Assembly: GCF_004307995.1 (NCBI RefSeq) | Contig: NZ_SIRE01000005.1 | Location: 1-64,000, forward strand | Length of the DNA: 64,000 nt | Direction of reading: 5' to 3' | DNA from: Paenibacillus thalictri | Lineage (GTDB): Bacteria; Bacillota; Bacilli; Paenibacillales; NBRC-103111 | In this document: piece by piece, positions 15,711 to 23,709 of the stretch | Numbering within the stretch: the stretch's first letter is position 1 | Layout of the letters: the number at the start of each line of letters is the position of its first letter | The notes under the pieces: model-generated | What the model saw: the letters and a program-made list of their open reading frames with translations, nothing else | Databases searched by the model: none | Told to the model about the DNA's origin: nothing | Translations under genes and position numbers: made by a program

Positions 15711-17834
15711 ATGAATATTCAGGATCAGATTATGTTATGGAACTATGCGGTGATCAAGGTCATGGATGTACGCCGCTTGAAGATGACGGACGGTGAAGAG
15801 CTGCATGGCTACCGGCTGCCTGCCAGCGCATTTTTGCAGCCTACGCGGGGGAGCGCCATGGTTTGTTTGGACGGAACGGCTTATCCGATGAAACCGCTGC
15901 ATGTCCTGCATGGAGGCAAAGGTACATATTTGGATATTGTCCGGACGGAGGACGATTTCGAGTATTATCTCGTATTCTACAGTGCGGCGATTTCGCTGCC
16001 TAGCCGGCAAGAGTTGCAGCAGCTTCTGGAGCGCGGCAATCCATTTGAAATGCAATATGGATTCGAGCCGTATTCGCCGGTTCCGCTGCTGCTCAAGCTC
16101 GAACAAATGGACAAGGAATGGCGGCAATCGGGCATGCTGGAACGGTTTCATGTCAAAGCGCTGTTTTATCAATTTGTTTACGATGTGCTGCGGCAGCTGC
16201 ATTCACAAGATGTGCCGATCAAAAAAGCGGACCTCGTATCGCAAGCTCTCCGTTACATGGACGAGCATTATGCGGATCCGATATCCCTGGAGTCGCTGGC
16301 TGAGCTGTTCGGCTGCAGTCCACGGCACCTGGTGCGGTTATTCCAGGAACGGCTTGGGCAAAATCCGCTGGATTATTTGCTTGAGGTGCGGATGGAGATT
16401 GCCAAACGCTTGATCCTCACGACGGACGCGACCGTTCAGGAAATTGCGCACGGACTTAGCTACCAGGACCGCTATTATTTCAGCCGTTTATTTAAGAAAC
16501 ATGTGGGCATCTCCCCAAATCATTACAAAGCGCAGGTGGCGCAGCCCGTTCGTCCGAATCGTACATTAGCCGTGTCCGAATCGTCCATTGGCAAGCGCCG
16601 GCTCGGGCGTTATATTGTTAATGGTGTTGAGAATCATTATCAATATAGACGTAAAGGGGCACTACAAATGAACACATTTAGGAAAAAAACTCCCATGGCC
16701 GTCAATCTGCTGCTGATTGTTGCTTTGCTGCTGTCTGCATGCGCAAGTACGCCAAATTCGAACGGCGCGGGCGGAAGCTCGCAGGTGTCGCAGAATAACA
16801 CGCAGAGCAGCCAAACCGCTGCGCCCGCCGTAAGCCGAAAAATTGTCGATGATCGCGGGGAAACGATTGTTTTTAACAAACCGGCCAAAACGATTCTGAC
16901 CTTTCCGAAGCCGCTCGCCGAAACGGCGATTGCAATTGCCGGTGGCGTGGATCGTTTGGTCGGGATTCATCCCGCGTCGAAAACGTTAATTTCGCAAAGG
17001 GTGCTGAGCAAATATTATCCGCAAATCAACCAAATTAACTCTTCGTTTACCGTAGAGGGCGGATTTGTGCCGAATATCGAAGAGATTCTGAACATTAAGC
17101 CGGATGTCGTATTCCAATGGAATATGGGCAAGCCGGAATATTACGAATCCATGGTGAAAGCGGGGATTCAAGTCGTAACGATCGGATGGGGACCATGGGA
17201 TAAAGAAATGGCGACAATCCGTATGTTGGGTACGGCGCTTGGCAATGAAGACCGCGCCGAGCAGTTGGTGAAAAACCAGGATGCGGCCAGAGCCGAAATT
17301 GAACAGCTCGTGAAGGACGTTCCGCAGGACAAACGTGTCAAAATGCTGCTGATCAGCGCGATGGAAGGCAATAAAATTTCCGTTCACGGCGACAGCAACT
17401 TTTATCATGAAATTCCCGGTGTGAAAAATGCCGCTTACCAAGAAGGGGTATCCAAAAACACGATGCAGGTGAGCGTCGAGCAAATATTGGCCTGGAACCC
17501 GGATATGATCGTGATCCATGAAGGCGCGGTCGGCGTCAACCCGTCAGCAATTTACGAGCACCCGCAGCTTAAAGAGCTGACGGCGGCGAAAAACAAAAAA
17601 GTATACAAGCTCCCCGAATTCGCTTTAATGTCGCATATGGCATCGCTCACCTGGTATTGGTACGGGGCGCTGGCTTATCCGGATAAGTTCTCGACGGTGA
17701 ATATGAGAAACGTAATTAAAGACGGCTACAAATTCTCTTACAACATCGCCCTGAAGGACGAAGAGGTCGATCAGGTGCTCAGAGTGGATGCCAATAAGGA
17801 TAGTGCGCTGTACGTAAGCAAGTTCAAAAATTAA
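15711..17834 (+). CDS. AraC-family regulator reading through into an Fe-type solute-binding lipoprotein
   Basis: From ATG 15711 the frame runs 707 codons without a stop. Residues 1-170 form a sensory N-terminal domain of unknown ligand. Residues about 185-285 are an AraC HTH pair, with SLESLAELFGCSPRHLVRLF and TVQEIAHGLSYQDRYYFSRLFKKHVG. Residues 320-707 are a complete lipoprotein with its own signal peptide. The 40-odd codons between them contain a Fur box and a ribosome binding site, so they look like an intergenic region without a stop. Related AraC-binding-protein fusions such as Bacillus Btr lack a signal peptide. I therefore think separate initiation at 16668 is the main source of lipoprotein; a true fusion cannot be excluded. 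ATG 15711 is chosen over TTG/ATG codons upstream because the Fur box and -10 would otherwise be coding. Confidence 0.8.
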   Translation: MNIQDQIMLWNYAVIKVMDVRRLKMTDGEELHGYRLPASAFLQPTRGSAMVCLDGTAYPMKPLHVLHGGKGTYLDIVRTEDDFEYYLVFYSAAISLPSRQELQQLLERGNPFEMQYGFEPYSPVPLLLKLEQMDKEWRQSGMLERFHVKALFYQFVYDVLRQLHSQDVPIKKADLVSQALRYMDEHYADPISLESLAELFGCSPRHLVRLFQERLGQNPLDYLLEVRMEIAKRLILTTDATVQEIAHGLSYQDRYYFSRLFKKHVGISPNHYKAQVAQPVRPNRTLAVSESSIGKRRLGRYIVNGVENHYQYRRKGALQMNTFRKKTPMAVNLLLIVALLLSACASTPNSNGAGGSSQVSQNNTQSSQTAAPAVSRKIVDDRGETIVFNKPAKTILTFPKPLAETAIAIAGGVDRLVGIHPASKTLISQRVLSKYYPQINQINSSFTVEGGFVPNIEEILNIKPDVVFQWNMGKPEYYESMVKAGIQVVTIGWGPWDKEMATIRMLGTALGNEDRAEQLVKNQDAARAEIEQLVKDVPQDKRVKMLLISAMEGNKISVHGDSNFYHEIPGVKNAAYQEGVSKNTMQVSVEQILAWNPDMIVIHEGAVGVNPSAIYEHPQLKELTAAKNKKVYKLPEFALMSHMASLTWYWYGALAYPDKFSTVNMRNVIKDGYKFSYNIALKDEEVDQVLRVDANKDSALYVSKFKN
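16628..16642. promoter_or_regulatory. Fur box inside the AraC reading frame, before the lipoprotein start
   Basis: TGAGAATCATTATCA matches 14 of 15 positions of the Fur consensus. It lies 25 bp before ATG 16668, with GTTATATTG just upstream as a possible -10 region and AAAGGGG as ribosome binding site downstream. Confidence 0.8.
16668..17834 (+). CDS. Iron-siderophore type ABC transporter substrate-binding lipoprotein
   Basis: A 388-residue protein with a basic N-terminus MNTFRKKTPM, a hydrophobic stretch and the lipobox LLSAC (Cys25), then a Ser/Gln-rich linker. The mature part has KIVDDRGETIVFNKPAKTI, NIEEILNIKPDVVFQWN and the periplasmic-binding PF01497 layout used for ferric siderophores, haem and cobalamin. 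AAAGGGG nine bases upstream and the Fur box at 16628 support independent initiation at ATG 16668. It is the external receptor for the FecCD-type permease and ATPase encoded downstream. The chelate transported is not evident from sequence. Confidence 0.85.
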   Translation: MNTFRKKTPMAVNLLLIVALLLSACASTPNSNGAGGSSQVSQNNTQSSQTAAPAVSRKIVDDRGETIVFNKPAKTILTFPKPLAETAIAIAGGVDRLVGIHPASKTLISQRVLSKYYPQINQINSSFTVEGGFVPNIEEILNIKPDVVFQWNMGKPEYYESMVKAGIQVVTIGWGPWDKEMATIRMLGTALGNEDRAEQLVKNQDAARAEIEQLVKDVPQDKRVKMLLISAMEGNKISVHGDSNFYHEIPGVKNAAYQEGVSKNTMQVSVEQILAWNPDMIVIHEGAVGVNPSAIYEHPQLKELTAAKNKKVYKLPEFALMSHMASLTWYWYGALAYPDKFSTVNMRNVIKDGYKFSYNIALKDEEVDQVLRVDANKDSALYVSKFKN

Positions 17835-17862
17835 ACTGATCCGAAGGAGAACTACAACCACG

Positions 17863-18822
17863 ATGGAATATAGAGAATTAGCAAACACAGGCATTCAAAT
17901 ATCCCGAATCGGCTTCGGGGCGCAGCGCTTCGAGCACCCGCACGACCGAGACGCGTGTGTGGAAACCGTGCTGCATGCTTATAACAACGGCATTAATTTC
18001 TTCGATACGGCGATGCTGTATTGTGCCGACCAGTCCGAGTTTATACTGGGTGATGCCATACAGGAAATGAAGAAAGGCGAACTGCCTTTTCATATCTCAT
18101 CGAAGTGTTATTACGGGGATTCCGGCAATTTCAGAGAGAAGCTGGAAACAAGTCTTCAGAGATTAGGCTTGCAGCAAATCGATTTCTTCACCAACTTATG
18201 GGGCGTCAAAAGTTACGGGGATTGGCTGGAATGTGTAAGGTTCGGGGCTGTCGATCAGATGGTGAGAGCACGGGAAGAAGGGCTGATCAAGCACGTTTCC
18301 ATTACGACCCACATGCCTAGCGAGGATTTGCGGAAGGTGCTCAGCGAATACGGATTCGATATCAACATCGTTGGTTATAATGTGCTGAACGCCCCGTGGA
18401 GAACCGAAGGGATGCGCGCTTCCCACGGGCTCGGCGTAGGCAATATCGCGATGAATCCGCTGGGCACGGGTATTATTCCGCAATATGAGCACGTGTTTAA
18501 CGCCATCTGTATCCGTGATCATCAGAGCATCGTTGAAGGAGCGATCCATTATATGCTGTCCAGTCCGTATGTGGACAGCGTGCTTGTCGGTTTGCGCAAC
18601 AAAAGCGACGTGCAGGACGCGCTGGATTCCTTCGCCAGCTTTAAGCCGTATACCGAGGAAGAACGCCAGCTGGTGCATACAAGGCTGAAGCGGCGAATCG
18701 CCGAGCTGGATTACGATACACGCCATAAAATCGCGATGGACATATGCCAGAAAATGTATATTAACCGCGAAGAAGTCGCCGCTTTAATGGACGTTTACGT
18801 CCTGTCCATCTGGCGAAATTAG
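17863..18822 (+). CDS. Aldo/keto-reductase-like protein of the iron uptake operon
   Basis: The protein has 319 residues with the AKR barrel start ELANTGIQISRIGFGAQRFE and NFFDTAMLYCAD. Asp, Tyr and Lys of the catalytic tetrad are present (FFDTA, MLYCAD, SSKCYY). The position of the tetrad His is occupied by Leu in DFFTNLWGV, where active family members have a LxHWP-like motif. The C-terminal 80 residues are longer and more helical than usual. It sits between the binding protein and the permease, with AAGGAG 10 bases upstream and its stop two bases before the permease start. It may process the imported chelate or have a non-reductase role. Confidence 0.8.
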   Translation: MEYRELANTGIQISRIGFGAQRFEHPHDRDACVETVLHAYNNGINFFDTAMLYCADQSEFILGDAIQEMKKGELPFHISSKCYYGDSGNFREKLETSLQRLGLQQIDFFTNLWGVKSYGDWLECVRFGAVDQMVRAREEGLIKHVSITTHMPSEDLRKVLSEYGFDINIVGYNVLNAPWRTEGMRASHGLGVGNIAMNPLGTGIIPQYEHVFNAICIRDHQSIVEGAIHYMLSSPYVDSVLVGLRNKSDVQDALDSFASFKPYTEEERQLVHTRLKRRIAELDYDTRHKIAMDICQKMYINREEVAALMDVYVLSIWRN

Positions 18823-18823
18823 T

Positions 18824-19828
18824 ATGGCGAATAAACATGCCGTTTTTTTCGCCGTCACCGCCGCCTTGTTTCTTGTCGCTGTCACTGCGTCTTTGTGCAT
18901 GGGCAGATATACGATGACGCCGGGTGAGTTGTTTCAATCGATCTTTTCTCCAGCCAGCTTACAGCCGGGCAATGCGGGGGCAACCGTCATTTGGAGCATT
19001 CGGCTGCCCCGAGTGATTGTCGCCGCCGTAATCGGCGCCGGATTGGCCGTAGCCGGAGCAAGCCTGCAAGCGATGTTCTCCAATCCGCTGGTCAGCGAGC
19101 ATTTGCTGGGGGTTTCTTCCGGCGCTGGCTTTGGCGCGGCGCTTGGTATTTATTTGTTCAGCCAAACCGTGCTTATTCAGGGGATGGCTGTTATATTCGG
19201 ATTGCTCTCGATGGTCATCGCTTATTATATCAGCAAGAAGGACGGCCAGGTCAACATATTAAAGCTTGTTTTGGCGGGCATGATCACCAGCTCGGTATTT
19301 GCCGCGCTGACTTCATTGATTCAATATATCGCCGATCCGGAAAAACAGCTGCCAAGCATCTTGTTTTGGCTGATGGGCAGCTTGGCCGGCGCAACGATGA
19401 AAGATGTGACGAGTACGATTCCTTTAATCGTGCTTGGCATCGCGTTGATCTGGAAATTGCGCTGGCAGCTGAACATCATCTCGCTCAAAGAGGAAGAAGC
19501 CGTTTCCTTGGGAATAAACTTGAAGCGGATCCGCATCGCCGTTATTTTGGCGACAACGGTCATTACCGCGCTAGCTGTAGCGACTTGCGGCATGATCAGC
19601 TTTGTCGGTTTGATCGTTCCTCATTTTGCGAGAATGGTTGTGGGGCCAAACAACAAGATTTTAATCCCGGCCAGCATTGCCTTGGGGGCGGTGTTTATGG
19701 TGGCCGTGGATACGACGGCAAGAACGCTGACGTCCGCCGAAATTCCGCTGTCCGTGCTGACCGCCTTGATCGGGGCGCCGATCTTCGGATATATGCTGTA
19801 CAAGACGGGAGGCGCATGGAGTGATTGA
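18824..19828 (+). CDS. FecCD-family ABC transporter permease
   Basis: This 334-residue protein has about ten membrane helices and the family signatures IRLPRVIVAAVIGAGLAVAG, NPLVSEHLLGVSSGAGFGAA and GLIVPHFARM. It forms the homodimeric channel for ferric-siderophore or related metal chelate import. It starts two bases after the aldo/keto-reductase-like gene and overlaps the ATPase gene by eight bases, so it is part of the Fur-controlled operon. No anomaly is seen. Confidence 0.93.
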   Translation: MANKHAVFFAVTAALFLVAVTASLCMGRYTMTPGELFQSIFSPASLQPGNAGATVIWSIRLPRVIVAAVIGAGLAVAGASLQAMFSNPLVSEHLLGVSSGAGFGAALGIYLFSQTVLIQGMAVIFGLLSMVIAYYISKKDGQVNILKLVLAGMITSSVFAALTSLIQYIADPEKQLPSILFWLMGSLAGATMKDVTSTIPLIVLGIALIWKLRWQLNIISLKEEEAVSLGINLKRIRIAVILATTVITALAVATCGMISFVGLIVPHFARMVVGPNNKILIPASIALGAVFMVAVDTTARTLTSAEIPLSVLTALIGAPIFGYMLYKTGGAWSD

Positions 19829-20630
19829 GGTTGCCGATGCGGCTTTTTATTACGATGAAACTCAGCCATTATTCCGGGACGTAACCTTAAACGTAAAGAA
19901 AGGGGAAACCTTGGCGGTGCTTGGCGTTAACGGCGCCGGCAAAACGACGTTTATCAAATGTTTGATGGGTTTCTTGAAATTGAAATCGGGGTATGTGCGG
20001 ATCGACGGGGCAAGAGCCGATGCGCAAGGACCCTCCGCTTTCTGGAAGCGGGTCAGCTATGTGCCTCAAGCCAAATACGCGACGTTTGGATTCAGCGTGA
20101 CGGATATGGTGGTCATGGGATTGTCGCCTTATATTGCGCTTGGCAGCGCGCCGAAAAAAGAAGATTACAATAAGGCCCGCGAGATGCTGGGCAGCCTGGG
20201 CTTATCGGCAATCGCGGACAAGCCGTGCACCAAGATCAGCGGCGGTCAACTGCAGATGGTGTTGATCGCCAGGGCTTTGATCAAGAAACCGCAAGTGCTG
20301 ATTATGGACGAGCCGGAATCGAATCTGGATATGAAAAATCAGATGAAGGTGCTGGAAATCATCAAATGGCTGAACCGGCAGCATCTGAGCATTATTATCA
20401 ATACCCATTTTCCCGCCCATGCTTTACGAGTGGCTTCGCAATCATTAATCATCGGGAACAACGAGCACATCGCCGGCCCGACGGAGCACATTGTTAATGA
20501 AGCGAATCTGGAAAAGTTTTTTGGCGTACAGTCGGAAATTATCCGCTCCGGCCATAAGGATGGCGGTGCTTGGGGTGTTGTGCCCTTCGAGTTGGCCGAT
20601 CCGCTGAAGCTGGAGGATTTAAAGCTGTAA
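19821..20630 (+). CDS. FecE-type ABC transporter ATP-binding protein
   Basis: The protein has 269 residues. It has Walker A GVNGAGKTT (residues 35-43), the Q-loop in YVPQAKYATFGF, the ABC signature ISGGQLQMV (Ile for the usual Leu), Walker B VLIMDEPESNLD and the switch His in IINTHFP. It energises the FecCD permease. The start is GTG 19821, overlapping the permease stop. It ends the iron-type operon; a hairpin follows at 20763-20803. Confidence 0.93.
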   Translation: MIEVADAAFYYDETQPLFRDVTLNVKKGETLAVLGVNGAGKTTFIKCLMGFLKLKSGYVRIDGARADAQGPSAFWKRVSYVPQAKYATFGFSVTDMVVMGLSPYIALGSAPKKEDYNKAREMLGSLGLSAIADKPCTKISGGQLQMVLIARALIKKPQVLIMDEPESNLDMKNQMKVLEIIKWLNRQHLSIIINTHFPAHALRVASQSLIIGNNEHIAGPTEHIVNEANLEKFFGVQSEIIRSGHKDGGAWGVVPFELADPLKLEDLKL

Positions 20631-20762
20631 GTACCGTCATCCGGCCGAACATGAGGTTCACAATACGGAAAAAGGAAATGAGAAGTGGGAGAGGCATTCC
20701 CTAGCTTACTTGTTTTACGGATGTTTCAAGCACGTATTAAACAAGAATAAACAAACAAAAAG

Positions 20763-20803
20763 GACGCTTTCAAGCCCACTTATTTAGTGGTTTTGAAAGC
20801 GTC
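20763..20803. terminator. Strong hairpin after the iron uptake operon
   Basis: GACGCTTTCAA (20763-20773) pairs with TTGAAAGCGTC (20793-20803), with CCAC/GTGG inside. On the plus strand it is followed by TTGTGC only; on the minus strand the flank is rich in T. It is a likely end signal, better for leftward transcripts. Confidence 0.6.
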
Positions 20804-20865
20804 TTGTGCATGGAGCTGGAATGTCAGATTGCAGATATTTTTATCCGATCTTTATTAAACTTACA

Positions 20866-20894
20866 TTGGGCAAACTCACAAAGTATTGTATAAT
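20866..20894 (+). promoter_or_regulatory. Sigma-A type promoter for the CheA-like kinase
   Basis: TTGGGC (20866-20871) and TATAAT (20889-20894) are separated by 17 bp, and the gene starts 91 bp downstream. Only the -10 is a perfect match. Confidence 0.6.
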
Positions 20895-20985
20895 TGACTC
20901 GTATTTACCTTATGAAAACAGGATTTAGCAAACTTACGTTTCTTCACCAATGCGGTAATCTGTTATAGAGAAAATAGGGGGAATT

Positions 20986-23622
20986 ATGAAAACAAATTCG
21001 GTCAGCAGGCAGATCATTTGGAGAACGGGAGCGGTCATGCTTTTGGTTGACCTGGTTACGGCCATTGTCATATCGGCTTTAATGGGAAGCAATATGAATA
21101 AAATTCAGGAACATAGCAATTTTGTAACCAGCCAAATGGTAATGAGCTCGATGAAAGAGGTTCAAAGCAGAAACAAAACGATCGAGGAAGTGCTGGATGC
21201 GAATTTGTATACGGCTGCCAAAGGCATTACCGAGGAGCTAAGAGGAAAGCAGCTGGATAATGTTGACCGGACGTTATTGGAGAGTATCGTGAAGAAATGG
21301 GATTTGCACGGACTTTCTTTATTTGTCAAAGACGGTTCTTTTTTTCGTATCGTCCAATCTTCGGAACCGGAAGAGATGGACCAGAACACGAAGGACTGGG
21401 GAGATTTGTGGAATCATAGCTTTCAAGAGCTGATGGACCGGGTGCCGGTTACGACCAAAGAAGGGTTCACAAGACCGAATTATTGGGTCGGACCCGCGAG
21501 CAAAGCGGATTGGAATGCGGAATATTATTTGTACGGCTATTATTATGACGGAACAACTCCATTTATGGTGAATCCTTATGTTACAGCGAACAACTTGTTC
21601 GATCAGACGCTGGGGGGAACAAACCGGCTGGTGAACAGCATTCTTGACGATAACAGCCAGATTAAAAATGTCACTGTCGTCAACATCGAACCTTTCTTGG
21701 CCGACAAACCCGCTAAAGTGATCAGGCCGGATACGGACGCGGCGGTCATTGTGGGTGATAATAAGTTTCCAACCGCCGATGACAAAGCGGCTCTGACCCA
21801 GTTGACCAAGACAGGTAAAGAACAGACGTATGAGTTAAAAGAGTTTGGCGCCAACTTGGAAAAACGCTACATTCCGCTGCCCGACAAGCGGGCGTTAATG
21901 CTCGTTATCGACACCTCCGCGCAAAAGAAGCTGCAGACCACCTTTACGCTGATCTTTTTTGCTGTCATTTGCATTGCGTTGTGCTTGAATATTTTGATGA
22001 TCCGCACTATTTTCAAAAGAAGGTTAAAGCCGGTGCAGGAAATCGGCGATTACATCAATCAAGTATCCCGCGGCAATTTTGACGCTCGCTTAGAAGTTCA
22101 GGACAAGAACGAATTAGGCTGGATTGCCGGGCAGATCAAAGTGATGGCGGGCAAAATCAAGTTGTCTGTCGATGAGCTGGAAAGCAAAGTGCAGGAGCGG
22201 ACGAGTGCGATTCAAAATCTGCTGAATCATGCCGGCCAAGGATTTTTGTCCTTTGGCCCCGGGTTGGCGGTAGATTCGGATTACAGCCTGGAATGCCGCA
22301 GAATTTTCGGTAAAACGATCGATAAGCTGACGTTTCCGGAATTGCTTTACGACGATGAAGCCGAACGGCAGGAGCTTACCGAAATATTAACGGCATTTTT
22401 TGCAGAAACGGACGAAGCGAAACGTGAGCTGATCTTAACGCTGCTGCCTGCCGAAATGCGGCTTGGCGCTTTGGATATTCATCTGGCTTACCGCGTCATT
22501 GACCGCTTGCAGTTAATGACGATTATTACCGATGTGACGGAGCAAAAAGCGCTGGCCGAAGAAGTCGAGCGGGAGCAGCGCATGTTAAAGATGGTCGTTA
22601 AGGTGGTCACTCAATACGATGATTTTAAACAGTTGACCGAGCAATACGAGGAATTCTCCAATCAGCGATTGCCGGAAATATTGCAACACGACGATGCTTC
22701 CGAAAAAAAGTTCGGCGAAATATGCCGGGCGATTCATACATTCAAAGGGAACTTTGGCATTTACCATATGAAGGGACTCGTCAACAAGCTGCATGAGCTG
22801 GAGACGCGTCTGCTGGACGACCGTGATGATGCCGAAAGCGGAGCGTTAGAAGCCTATTTGCTGCAGCTGCCGTATAACAGCTGGCTTGAAGAGGAATTGA
22901 AAGATTTGCATTCCATTTTAGGCGAAAGTTATTTGGATGAACGAAACAAAATGGTGATCGTCCCGGAACGTTTGGCTCAGCTGAAACAAAAAATATACAA
23001 GCAGTTTCCACCGGAGCAAGCGAACATCATCATAAGCGACTTGGAACGGCTGGCCGATAAACCGTTTAAGGATTTGTTGAAAATTTACCCCGATTATGTA
23101 GCGGATCTGGCGGTACGCAACGGCAAAGCGATTGCCCCGTTAACGATCGAAGGCGGGGAAATGCTGGTCAATCATGCTATGTATCATTCGTTCGCCAAAT
23201 CGATCGTTCATATATTCCGCAACATGATCGATCACGGACTTGAATACCCTTATGAGCGGATCAAACTGGGCAAGGACAATCACGGCCAAATTACGCTGCG
23301 AATTGTGGATCGCATGCCCAACCTGGTCATAGAGATCGGCGATGACGGCAGAGGAATATCGCCGTCTCTCATTGCCGCAACAGCGGTGGAGCAAGGACTG
23401 CTCAGCCAAGAGACGGCCGCTCGCTCGTCGGACAGCGAACTTATCGATTACATTTTCCACAATCACTTTTCCACGAAGAGAGCGGCGGACGAGCTTTCCG
23501 GCAGAGGAGTTGGCCTCGCCGCCGTCAAAGAAGAGACACAACGGCTGCATGGATCGGTTGAAGTTCAATCTCAAGCAGGTAAAGGCACGTTGTTTCGCTT
23601 TATACTCCCTATGCCGACTTAA
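20986..23622 (+). CDS. Membrane sensor kinase with Hpt and CheA-type ATPase domains
   Basis: An 878-residue protein. The first membrane helix (12-35), a large extracellular sensor region (36-320) and the second helix (322-342) lead into a HAMP linker (about 345-400). A PAS-like region (about 410-520) follows. The Hpt domain has the phosphorylatable His in CRAIHTFKGNFGIYHM. The kinase core has IFRNMIDHGLEYP, IGDDGRGIS and SGRGVGLAAV, the CheA arrangement, including the insertion before STKRAADE. The dimerisation HisKA and CheW-like domains are absent. It is therefore a CheA-like kinase on a transmembrane sensor, not a chemotaxis component. No receiver gene lies next to it. An SBP gene starts 88 bp downstream with no terminator between. 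Confidence 0.85.
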   Translation: MKTNSVSRQIIWRTGAVMLLVDLVTAIVISALMGSNMNKIQEHSNFVTSQMVMSSMKEVQSRNKTIEEVLDANLYTAAKGITEELRGKQLDNVDRTLLESIVKKWDLHGLSLFVKDGSFFRIVQSSEPEEMDQNTKDWGDLWNHSFQELMDRVPVTTKEGFTRPNYWVGPASKADWNAEYYLYGYYYDGTTPFMVNPYVTANNLFDQTLGGTNRLVNSILDDNSQIKNVTVVNIEPFLADKPAKVIRPDTDAAVIVGDNKFPTADDKAALTQLTKTGKEQTYELKEFGANLEKRYIPLPDKRALMLVIDTSAQKKLQTTFTLIFFAVICIALCLNILMIRTIFKRRLKPVQEIGDYINQVSRGNFDARLEVQDKNELGWIAGQIKVMAGKIKLSVDELESKVQERTSAIQNLLNHAGQGFLSFGPGLAVDSDYSLECRRIFGKTIDKLTFPELLYDDEAERQELTEILTAFFAETDEAKRELILTLLPAEMRLGALDIHLAYRVIDRLQLMTIITDVTEQKALAEEVEREQRMLKMVVKVVTQYDDFKQLTEQYEEFSNQRLPEILQHDDASEKKFGEICRAIHTFKGNFGIYHMKGLVNKLHELETRLLDDRDDAESGALEAYLLQLPYNSWLEEELKDLHSILGESYLDERNKMVIVPERLAQLKQKIYKQFPPEQANIIISDLERLADKPFKDLLKIYPDYVADLAVRNGKAIAPLTIEGGEMLVNHAMYHSFAKSIVHIFRNMIDHGLEYPYERIKLGKDNHGQITLRIVDRMPNLVIEIGDDGRGISPSLIAATAVEQGLLSQETAARSSDSELIDYIFHNHFSTKRAADELSGRGVGLAAVKEETQRLHGSVEVQSQAGKGTLFRFILPMPT

Positions 23623-23709
23623 GCCGGATCTCGCGGAAAGGTCCGAAGGATCTAATCTTCTGAAGCAAACACATCTTGTTTATCCTTATTTTGTGCAGGA
23701 GAGTTGTAT

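Larger units (their letters stand above)
20631..20985. other. Intergenic region with hairpin and promoter for the CheA-like kinase
   Basis: This 355-bp gap has a long hairpin (20763-20803), a good promoter (20866-20894) and three copies of an AAACTYAC-like octamer near 20858, 20872 and 20930. The octamers flank the promoter and could be regulator half-sites. No gene is visible. Confidence 0.5.
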
